DNA of 11,832 nucleotides, taken from positions 1 to 11,832 of the forward strand of contig USJB01000016.1 in NCBI GenBank assembly GCA_900554905.1, written 5' to 3'. Made by a program: the position numbers and the translations under genes. The notes beneath the pieces were generated by a model that ran no database searches, was not told the origin of the DNA, and saw nothing but the letters and a program-made list of their open reading frames with translations. Within the stretch, counting starts at the first letter, position 1. The number at the start of each line of letters is the position of its first letter. This DNA is from an uncultured Collinsella sp. (GTDB taxonomy: Bacteria > Actinomycetota > Coriobacteriia > Coriobacteriales > Coriobacteriaceae). Positions 6,354-11,832 of this stretch are shown piece after piece.

Positions 6354-7337
6354 CTAGTCTCCCGATGCCTGGTTGCGGCCGGTGGCGTAGTCGATCTGCA
6401 CGTGCGGCTGCAGGTTGTAGCAGTACACGTGGAAGCAGAGGGTCTTGCCGTGGTCCTCGACCGATTGCGCCTCAAGGCGCACGCCGCGGCAGACAAGTTC
6501 CTCTTCGTTATACATAGGCGTGACGCGATAGAGCACGTGGTTGCCCGTGTCGCGGATGTAGCCGAGAATCTGCTCCTCAAACGGCAGCATGCCTGTCTCG
6601 TTGAGATAGCGCGTGCCGGTGAGGAGATTTTTGCGGTTGGCGTTTTCGCCGCAAAGCGACCAGGCGATGAGATGGCAGCGGTTGTAGAGACTCTGGCCCG
6701 GAATAAAGTCGTAGCGCTGCTGGCGCCATCCAGCGGGATGGATACGCGAGATATCGCCGCGCTCGCCTTGACCGAGTGATTCGGGGCCCACGCAGGCGAG
6801 CGCTTTGCGGGTGCGGCCCAGGCTGTCAAGCTTGGAGAACTTCTTAAAGCAACCCTCTTCTGTAGCGCGCTCGTATTCATCGAGCGTGAATGATGGTGTG
6901 CCGAGCGGGTGCGTGCTGTCGGCGCGCAGGGCAACGTAGGGGTTGCCGGCGTAGTCGGGAATGCTGCTGAGATAAACACCGCGGGCGCGGTTGAGGTCGG
7001 GGTTTTCGACCTCGTCGATGGGGGTGGCGGCGCTGTCCGCGGAAGCGCCGTCGCCGGTGTCGGTTGTGGCGGAATCGGAGCCATCGCCAGAGTCTTGGGT
7101 ATTTTGAGAGTCCGAGGAGCTCGCTGTTCCCGATTCGAGCCGGGCAACCAGGTCTGCCTCGTCGTCGGTGCGGCTGGGACTTTCGTTTTGTTTTTCGGCC
7201 AGAGCTGCCGCCTGTTCATCACTTTGCGGCGACAACAACTTGGGCGCTCCGTCGAGCGACCCTGTGAACAGCGCAAACCCCAGCACCACGGCGGTGCCGA
7301 TGGAAAGTGCTTGCTTGTAGGCGGACTTGCGCGACAT
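6354..7337 (-). CDS. Exported DNA/RNA non-specific endonuclease (beta-beta-alpha metal type)
   Basis: Predicted secreted or membrane-tethered nuclease of the Endonuclease_NS_2 kind, related to streptococcal EndA-like enzymes. 327 aa. Residues 1-26 form a basic N-terminus (SRKSAYK) plus hydrophobic helix: signal peptide or anchor. Residues 34-110 are a low-complexity Ser/Asp/Ala/Thr/Glu-rich linker, probably disordered. The nuclease domain is about 118-315; its core is YNRCHLIAWSL (218-228), with His222 as probable general base, followed by GENANRKNLLTGTRYLN (230-246), where Asn237 is the likely metal ligand. Seven cysteines lie in this domain, and disulfides are possible outside the cell. The ATG at 7337 is preceded by AGGAG at 5 nt. 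It could serve nutrient scavenging from extracellular DNA, biofilm DNA turnover or DNA uptake; nothing nearby decides. It lies 119 bp after the LacI gene on the same strand. Confidence 0.85.
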   Translation of the reverse strand: MSRKSAYKQALSIGTAVVLGFALFTGSLDGAPKLLSPQSDEQAAALAEKQNESPSRTDDEADLVARLESGTASSSDSQNTQDSGDGSDSATTDTGDGASADSAATPIDEVENPDLNRARGVYLSSIPDYAGNPYVALRADSTHPLGTPSFTLDEYERATEEGCFKKFSKLDSLGRTRKALACVGPESLGQGERGDISRIHPAGWRQQRYDFIPGQSLYNRCHLIAWSLCGENANRKNLLTGTRYLNETGMLPFEEQILGYIRDTGNHVLYRVTPMYNEEELVCRGVRLEAQSVEDHGKTLCFHVYCYNLQPHVQIDYATGRNQASGD

Positions 7338-7456
7338 GGAGGCTCCTGGATGGACGGTTGGGAATCTACCAGTCTAGCAGGAGCCGGCAGGGGCCGTTCT
7401 GTCGAACAAATACTTAAGATTTGAGACAAACGCTACTGATTCATTTGTCCCGCGGT

Positions 7457-8467
7457 CTAGATCGAGGTGGAGTCGAGCCAGTTGAGCTTGCACTCGAGAA
7501 TGCGCTGCTCGCCGGGTTCGCTGCTTCCGTCAAGTAGGGCGAGCAGCATCTCGGCTGCTTCGCGACCTTCTTGGTCGACGGGCTCGATGATGGTGGAGAC
7601 GGTCGGTGTGGTGAGGTTGGTCCAGTCTTCGCAGTTGAGTCCCAAAAGACCGATTTGCTGCGGAAGTAGATGGGCCATGGGCTGGAGAGCCTTGTAGACA
7701 CGGGGAAGTGCCCACTGATTTTGCACGAAGATAAGGGTTCGCTTGGCGGGGTTGAACTTGTATTTAAAGTACTCGGTAAGCTCACCGACCGACGGCTTGT
7801 TGTGGTCGATGGGAATCGCTTTGTAGAGCTGCCCGTTCGCTGCCAGCGCCTCGGCATACCCCTGAAAACGCTCCATGCGGGTGCGCATTTCGGTCATGTT
7901 GGCGGCAATGGAAAAGAAATCTTCGTAACCGGCGTCGAGGAGTGCCTGCGTGGCGTTGTACACACCGTCGTAAAGGTTGGTTTTGATCCAGCTGGTACCT
8001 GGGCTATAGATGGCCGCATCGAAAAAGACGACCGGCTTGCCGGCGCGTCTAATGCGGTCATGCACGGCTTTGAAGTTTGCCGTGGGCTGGATGATAAAGC
8101 CATCGACGCCCAGCGAGAGCATTTTGTCGACATACATGAGCTCGGTTTCGGGGTTAAAGTTGCTCGTGCAAACGACCGTCTGGTAGCCCGCGGGGAGCAT
8201 GACCTGCTCCATGCCATTGAGAACGAGCCCCGCCCATTTGTTGGTGTTATCCAAAATGATGATGGCAATGACGTGGGTTTGCTTGCCGGTGAGCGTCTGC
8301 GCTTGGGCGTTGGGAACGTATCCGAGTTCCTTAATGACGCGCGCGATTTTGTTCTGCGTCTTCTCGCTAAGCTTTTCTCGTTTGTCGTTGAGGTAATACG
8401 AGACGCTTGCCGTCGAGGTTCCCGCCTCTCGAGCGACGTCTGCGATCGTAACGCGCTGTTTTGCCAC
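7457..8467 (-). CDS. LacI-family transcriptional regulator
   Basis: Sugar-responsive DNA-binding repressor, cytoplasmic. 336 aa from a GTG start. The N-terminal helix-turn-helix reads VTIADVAREAGTSTASVSYYLN (residues 6-27), followed by the remaining headpiece and hinge region (about 35-60, with VPNAQAQTLTGKQ). A periplasmic-binding-protein-like effector domain spans about 65-336, with typical landmarks RMERFQGY (197-204) and TTPTVSTIIEPVDQEG (286-301). It is divergent from the PTS/GatZ-like genes, the usual arrangement for a local regulator, so it probably controls them and itself in response to the transported sugar or its phosphate. The candidate operator is at 8691-8721. Family is certain; target and inducer are inference. 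Confidence 0.92.
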   Translation of the reverse strand: MAKQRVTIADVAREAGTSTASVSYYLNDKREKLSEKTQNKIARVIKELGYVPNAQAQTLTGKQTHVIAIIILDNTNKWAGLVLNGMEQVMLPAGYQTVVCTSNFNPETELMYVDKMLSLGVDGFIIQPTANFKAVHDRIRRAGKPVVFFDAAIYSPGTSWIKTNLYDGVYNATQALLDAGYEDFFSIAANMTEMRTRMERFQGYAEALAANGQLYKAIPIDHNKPSVGELTEYFKYKFNPAKRTLIFVQNQWALPRVYKALQPMAHLLPQQIGLLGLNCEDWTNLTTPTVSTIIEPVDQEGREAAEMLLALLDGSSEPGEQRILECKLNWLDSTSI

Positions 8468-8472
8468 AGCGA

Positions 8473-8480
8473 CTCCTTCC
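8473..8480 (-). promoter_or_regulatory. Ribosome binding site that fixes the GTG start of the LacI-family gene
   Basis: On the minus strand GGAAGGAG lies 5 nt before the GTG at 8467. The upstream in-frame ATG (8503) would add 12 residues ahead of the conserved headpiece and has no comparable site. Confidence 0.75.
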
Positions 8481-8690
8481 GACAGATGAGCATTTTCCAA
8501 CATGATGACTTTGAGTCTTGGTGAAGGATACGCTTCGGTGAGCGGCTTTTTCCTTTCATATGAGTATGCAACAAATGCGGCATACGGGTGGGGTCGAAAT
8601 TTGTGACCGGCATGCGCATCTGCCGTCTACCGAGAAAATCAAATACTTCTTGACTTTTGAAATCGAGGGCAAAATCGCAGGATTCATTTT

Positions 8691-8721
8691 TGGTTAAACG
8701 CATAACTAAATCGCATAACCA
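8691..8721. promoter_or_regulatory. Candidate LacI-family operator with tandem CGCATAAC repeats
   Basis: CGCATAAC occurs at 8699-8706 and 8712-8719, 13 bp apart. The first lies in a CG-centred partial palindrome, GTTAAACGCATAAC (8693-8706), the usual shape of LacI-family sites. Outer arms TGGTTA (8691-8696) and TAACCA (8716-8721) are a perfect inverted repeat. It lies 32 bp upstream of the predicted PTS -35 box. Confidence 0.4.
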
Positions 8722-8752
8722 ACGCTCTGACCTGCGCGTTTACCGAAATAAG

Positions 8753-8782
8753 CTGGCATTAAGAAAAACGAGCACCTATATT
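8753..8782 (+). promoter_or_regulatory. Candidate promoter of the PTS/GatZ-like operon
   Basis: TATATT at 8777-8782 matches -10 at 5 of 6 positions. CTGGCA at 8753-8758 matches -35 at 4 of 6, with an 18-bp spacer. The leader would be about 90 nt. Consensus match only. Confidence 0.4.
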
Positions 8783-8882
8783 GTTCTTGTCGAAAAGACA
8801 GCAAGTCCAAACGGCAGGGGATGCTCCGGAGGCCTCCGCAAACGGTGTCTTGCGCACGCAACTCTATGAAAAGAGGGAAGCA

Positions 8883-10355
8883 ATGAAGATCGTAGGCGTT
8901 GCCGCCTGTACCGTGGGTATCGCCCACACGTATATGGCCCAGAAGGCGATTCAGGATGAATGCGCCGCTCGTGGCATCGAGTGCAAAGTCGAGGCTCAGG
9001 GTGGCTTGGGTATCGAGAACGAGCTGACGCAGGAAGACGTGGATTCCGCCGACCTGGTGCTCGAGTCCGTCGACGTGGGCGTCGAGAACGAGGATCGTTT
9101 TGAGCAGAAGATGGCCGAGGGCAAGTTCCTGAAGGTCGGCACCTCGGATGTAATCGCCGATCCGGTAAAGATCATCGACCAGGCCGTTGAGATCATCAAG
9201 GCGACGGGTGGCGCCGTTGACGCGCCCAAGGCCGAGGCCAAGGCAGAGAAGAAGGCCGTCTCCGCTGCCCCGCAGGCCCCGACACCGGCGTCCAAGCAGT
9301 CTATCTTTGCCGATCCTGGCAAGACGCTGCTCAATGCATTCAATACCGGCGTTTCCTATTTTATCCCCATCGTCGTTATCGGCGGCGTGTTTCTTGCCTT
9401 CTCGCTGGCATCCGGTACCGCCGGCGCCAACGGCATGGAGGTTACGAACCCGCTGATGGTGAGCCTTAACACCATCGGCATGGCCGGCATCTCCATGATG
9501 ATCCCGGTGCTTGCGGCATACATCTCCTACTCGATGGCCGGCAAGCCCGCGCTCGCCCCCGGTTTTGTCCTGGGCTACCTGGTCAATAACGCAGTCGTTA
9601 CCCCTAACGGCAACAGCGTTTCGACCGGCTTCTTGGGCGCCATGATCATGGCGGTTATCTGCGGCTACTTTGTCCGCTGGATGAAGACCTGGAAGGTCAA
9701 CAACACCATCCAGACCATCATGCCCATCCTGATCATCCCGATTCTGACCTCGCTTGTCCTGGGCATGGCCTATATCTACATCCTGGCCACGCCGCTTGGC
9801 TTTGTGATGGACTGGCTCACCGGCGTGCTCGGCAGCCTGCAGGGCGGTTCCGCAGTTGTCCTGGGTCTGGTCATTGGCGTTATGACCGCCTTCGATATGG
9901 GTGGCCCCATCAACAAGACCGCCTCGACCTTCACCATGGCCATCATGGCCTCCGGTATCTACGGTCCTAACGGTATGTTCCGCGTCGCCGTCGCCGTTCC
10001 CCCGATCGCCTGTGGCCTCGCTGCGCTCATCGCCAAGAACAAGTTCGATGACGCTGACCGCCAGATGGGCATCTCCGCGCTGTTCATGGGCTGCATCGGT
10101 ATTACCGAGGGCGCTATCCCCTTCGCGGTCAAGGACCTCGGTCACACCCTGCCCGGCATTTGCATCGGCTCTGCCGTGGGTGCGGCACTTGCCGCCTTCC
10201 AGGGCATCGACTGCTACGTCCCGCACGGTGGCTTTATCGTCGCCCTTGCCACCAACAACGTCGCGCTGTTCTGCCTGGACATCGTGATTGGCGCCGTGGT
10301 CGCCGCTGCAATCCTGATTGCCATGAAGCCCACGCTCGATAAGCAGGCCAAGTAA
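8883..10355 (+). CDS. PTS fructose-family transporter EIIBC
   Basis: Membrane permease that imports and phosphorylates a sugar, expected at C1 for fructose-family ketoses. 490 aa. EIIB domain 1-105: phosphoryl-accepting Cys9 in ACTVGIAHTYMAQ (8-20), where most family members have CPTGIAHT; KVEAQGGLGIENEL (35-48) and ESVDVGVENEDRF (61-73) are typical. An Ala/Lys/Pro-rich linker (about 106-139) joins the EIIC domain (about 145-485), with many transmembrane helices and the conserved AFDMGGPINKTA (336-347), GITEGAIPFA (406-415) and CYVPHGGFIV (444-453). There is no EIIA domain in the protein or in the window. The ATG at 8883 follows GAGGG at 5 nt; the frame is open upstream to 8781, but without a ribosome binding site. 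It precedes the GatZ-like gene and is divergent from the LacI-family gene. Substrate is uncertain: fructose, tagatose or a related ketose or hexitol. Confidence 0.93.
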   Translation: MKIVGVAACTVGIAHTYMAQKAIQDECAARGIECKVEAQGGLGIENELTQEDVDSADLVLESVDVGVENEDRFEQKMAEGKFLKVGTSDVIADPVKIIDQAVEIIKATGGAVDAPKAEAKAEKKAVSAAPQAPTPASKQSIFADPGKTLLNAFNTGVSYFIPIVVIGGVFLAFSLASGTAGANGMEVTNPLMVSLNTIGMAGISMMIPVLAAYISYSMAGKPALAPGFVLGYLVNNAVVTPNGNSVSTGFLGAMIMAVICGYFVRWMKTWKVNNTIQTIMPILIIPILTSLVLGMAYIYILATPLGFVMDWLTGVLGSLQGGSAVVLGLVIGVMTAFDMGGPINKTASTFTMAIMASGIYGPNGMFRVAVAVPPIACGLAALIAKNKFDDADRQMGISALFMGCIGITEGAIPFAVKDLGHTLPGICIGSAVGAALAAFQGIDCYVPHGGFIVALATNNVALFCLDIVIGAVVAAAILIAMKPTLDKQAK

Positions 10356-10369
10356 ACCTTTAAGGACTC

Positions 10370-10430
10370 CGGTTGTGCGGAGGGATGGATTTGACTCCGC
10401 ACAGCCGCCCCTACACAACAAAATCCATCC
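10370..10430 (+). ncRNA. Structured intergenic element: 13-bp stem-loop with loop-to-downstream complementarity
   Basis: CGGTTGTGCGGAG (10370-10382) pairs with CTCCGCACAGCCG (10395-10407) through 13 bp including one G-U. The 12-nt loop starts GGATGGATTT (10383-10392), which is perfectly complementary to AAATCCATCC (10421-10430). The second helix could form an H-type pseudoknot, or replace the first stem by trapping its 3' arm. It lies between the EIIBC stop and the GatZ-like start. I recognise no named RNA class. Confidence 0.55.
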
Positions 10431-10439
10431 GTACTGATA

Positions 10440-10471
10440 GGGCCCACATCTGGGTCCCAGGGAACTTTTGT
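10440..10471 (+). terminator. Possible weak attenuator hairpin before the GatZ-like gene
   Basis: GGGCCCA (10440-10446) pairs with TGGGTCC (10451-10457), with one G-U, around CATC. The only T-run, TTTT, starts about 9 nt later, so termination would be inefficient. It may act with the upstream structured element to tune downstream expression. Confidence 0.3.
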
Positions 10472-10499
10472 CAAAAATCCTCTGGAGAAGGAGAACAAA

Positions 10500-11774
10500 A
10501 TGTCCAACCTCACCATCCGTCAGGCCGTTCAGGGCATGCTCAAGCTGCAGGATAGCGGCGATCACGCAGCCATGGTCGGCATTGGCCCCATGAGCCCCAA
10601 CCTGATTCAGGCCGTGTTCGAGCTTGCCAAGGACGAGGATTTCCCGCCCATGTTTATCGCCAGCCGCAACCAGGTCGATATGGACGAGATGGGCGCCGGC
10701 TACGTCAACGGTTGGGACCAGACGCGCTTTGCCGCCGACATCAAGAAGGTTGCCGACGAGGTGGGTTACACCGGTCCGTACTACCTGTGCCGCGATCACG
10801 GCGGTCCGTGGCAGCGCGACGAGGAGCGTAACGCCCACCTGCCCGAGGACGAGGCCATGGAGCTCGCCCGCAAGTCCTTCGTCGCCGACATGGAGGCGGG
10901 CTTTGACCTGCTGATGGTCGACCCCACCAAGGACCCCTATCAGATCGGCAAGGTTATTCCGCTCGACGTGGTGCTTCGCCGCACGATCGATCTTATCGAC
11001 TACCTTGAGCAGTACCGTCGCGAGCATAACCTGCCCGAGGTTGCCTATGAGGTCGGTACCGAGGAGACCAATGGCGGCTTGACCTCTACCGATAAGTACG
11101 AGGAGTTCATTTCTCAGCTGCAGCCCGAGCTCGAGAAGCGCGGCTGCCCCATGCCCACCTTTATCGTCGGCCAGACCGGCACCCTTACCCGCTGGACGGA
11201 GCAGGTCGGTCACTACAACTTCAAGAACGCCCGCGAGCTTGCCGATATGGCCAAGCGCTATGGCGTGGGCCTGAAGGAGCACAACGCCGACTATCTGGAC
11301 GACGCGACGCTGCTCGAGCACATCCCGGCACACGTGACCGCCTCCAACGTCGCTCCGCAGTATGGCACCGAGGAGACCCGCGCCTACCTCAAGCTCTGCG
11401 CCACCGAGCAGATCCTGGTCGACAACGGTCTGTGCGATGACCCCTCCGACCTGTATCACACGCTGCTGGTCAAGGCTATCAAGACCGAGCGCTGGCGCAA
11501 GTGGATGACCGGCGACGATGTCAACCTGCAGGTTGACGACATTCTGGCCGACGACGAGCTCAGCCTGAAGATCCTGGATGTCTCCGGCCACTACGCCTTT
11601 AACGATCCCGAGGTCAAGGAGCAGGTCGAGAAGCTCTACCGCAACCTCGCTGCCCAGGACATCGACGGCAAGCGCTTTGTGATCGAGCACATCAAGCGCC
11701 CGATTAAGCAGTACGTCGTCGGTCTTAACCTCAAGGGCGTCACGAGCCGCATCGAGAAGGCTCTCGAGGACTAA
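10500..11774 (+). CDS. GatZ/KbaZ-family protein (class II D-tagatose-bisphosphate aldolase non-catalytic subunit-like)
   Basis: 424 aa, the usual length for GatZ/KbaZ (Pfam Tagatose_6_P_K family). In enterobacteria such proteins form and stabilise the tagatose-1,6-bisphosphate aldolase with the catalytic partner GatY/KbaY. Family landmarks in order: SRNQV (55-59), RDHGGP (98-103) where GatZ has GDHLGP, EVGTEE (184-189) where GatZ has IGTEVP, and KEHNADYL (259-266) where GatZ has AHSTDY. It diverges clearly from the E. coli proteins, and no GatY/KbaY partner is visible here. The ATG at 10500 follows AAGGAG at 6 nt. It lies 144 bp after the PTS gene on the same strand, so it is probably in its operon, with a structured spacer between. 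The most likely role is aldol cleavage, or support of it, for the sugar phosphate made by the PTS. Whether it is catalytic alone is unknown. Confidence 0.82.
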   Translation: MSNLTIRQAVQGMLKLQDSGDHAAMVGIGPMSPNLIQAVFELAKDEDFPPMFIASRNQVDMDEMGAGYVNGWDQTRFAADIKKVADEVGYTGPYYLCRDHGGPWQRDEERNAHLPEDEAMELARKSFVADMEAGFDLLMVDPTKDPYQIGKVIPLDVVLRRTIDLIDYLEQYRREHNLPEVAYEVGTEETNGGLTSTDKYEEFISQLQPELEKRGCPMPTFIVGQTGTLTRWTEQVGHYNFKNARELADMAKRYGVGLKEHNADYLDDATLLEHIPAHVTASNVAPQYGTEETRAYLKLCATEQILVDNGLCDDPSDLYHTLLVKAIKTERWRKWMTGDDVNLQVDDILADDELSLKILDVSGHYAFNDPEVKEQVEKLYRNLAAQDIDGKRFVIEHIKRPIKQYVVGLNLKGVTSRIEKALED

Positions 11775-11779
11775 GTAGT

Positions 11780-11803
11780 TCCGGCGTTTTGACAAACGCC
11801 GGA
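11780..11803. other. 10-bp hairpin after the GatZ-like gene
   Basis: TCCGGCGTTT (11780-11789) pairs perfectly with AAACGCCGGA (11794-11803) around TGAC, 5 bp after the stop. No T-run follows (CCGGTCGACG comes next), so it is not a classic intrinsic terminator. It may be an mRNA 3'-end or processing hairpin, and the operon could continue past the window edge. Confidence 0.6.
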
Positions 11804-11832
11804 CCGGTCGACGCTGCGCGCCGCCCAGGGCG

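Larger units (their letters stand above)
8468..8882. other. Divergent regulatory region between the LacI-family gene and PTS permease
   Basis: 415 bp with no supported gene. It must hold both divergent promoters. It contains an inverted repeat GTATGC-N10-GCATAC (8564-8585), the repeated CGCATAAC operator candidate (8691-8721), a plus-strand promoter candidate (8753-8782) and a 12-bp palindrome CGGAGGCCTCCG (8827-8838) in the PTS leader. TTGACT at 8650-8655 looks like a -35 box but has no acceptable -10. I could not place the minus-strand promoter. Confidence 0.55.

Noticed and set aside
7407..7449. Small inverted repeats (CAAAT/ATTTG and GACAAA/TTTGTC) between the nuclease and LacI-family genes
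   Set aside because: Short arms and AT-rich context make chance likely; no T-run suggests a terminator and no promoter could be placed around them.
8531..8552. Short hairpin CGCT/AGCG followed by CTTTTT on the plus strand
   Set aside because: Only a 4-bp stem, and no plus-strand transcript is expected to end there; insufficient for a terminator call.
8781..8882. 34-codon N-terminal extension of the PTS EIIBC protein
   Set aside because: EIIB begins normally with MKIVGV at 8883; the upstream start is a TTG inside or next to the predicted -10 box and has no ribosome binding site.
8706..11795. Open minus-strand frame of 1029 codons opposite the PTS and GatZ-like genes
   Set aside because: It is antisense to two genes with clear family motifs; the composition (His/Gly/Asp-rich, repetitive) is typical of the reverse frame of high-GC genes, and no domain is recognisable.

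Overview
The window is GC-rich, densely coding bacterial DNA. Several features suggest a gut actinobacterium of class Coriobacteriia, probably Collinsella or a close relative: high-GC codon use, a Tat-type lipoprotein solute-binding protein, a stand-alone EF-G-like paralogue, and a PTS plus LacI carbohydrate module. The taxonomic call is inference from style; there is no rRNA or other phylogenetic marker here. I see no phage, insertion sequence, CRISPR array, tRNA or rRNA.

Layout. (1) 1-1090, minus: 5' part of a Fe-S-containing rRNA m5U methyltransferase (RlmD/RumA type), cut by the window edge. (2) 1091-1427: intergenic DNA with an imperfect hairpin, a likely promoter and a 20-bp operator-like palindrome. 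(3) 1428-3838, plus: a three-gene polar amino acid ABC importer (lipoprotein, permease, ATPase), closed by a terminator. A 111-bp imperfect inverted repeat lies between binding protein and permease. (4) 4149-6224, plus: an EF-G-like protein whose GTPase signature motifs are eroded, followed by a strong, probably bidirectional terminator. (5) 6354-7337, minus: an exported DNA/RNA non-specific endonuclease. (6) 7457-8467, minus: a LacI-family repressor. (7) 8883-11774, plus and divergent from the repressor: a fructose-family PTS EIIBC permease and a GatZ/KbaZ-family (tagatose-bisphosphate aldolase subunit) protein. The 144-bp gap between these two holds a strong stem-loop whose loop is complementary over 10 nt to DNA just downstream.

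How the genes fit together. The ABC genes form one import system. The LacI regulator probably controls the divergent PTS/aldolase-like pair, which suggests uptake of a ketose or hexitol as a phosphate ester and cleavage of a tagatose-bisphosphate-like intermediate. EIIA, a phosphoketose kinase and the catalytic GatY/KbaY-type aldolase are not in the window, so the pathway is incomplete as seen.

The items most worth a second look are the degenerate G-domain of the EF-G-like protein, the structured PTS/GatZ intergenic RNA, and the long palindromic element in the ABC operon. No wholly new multi-gene system is evident.
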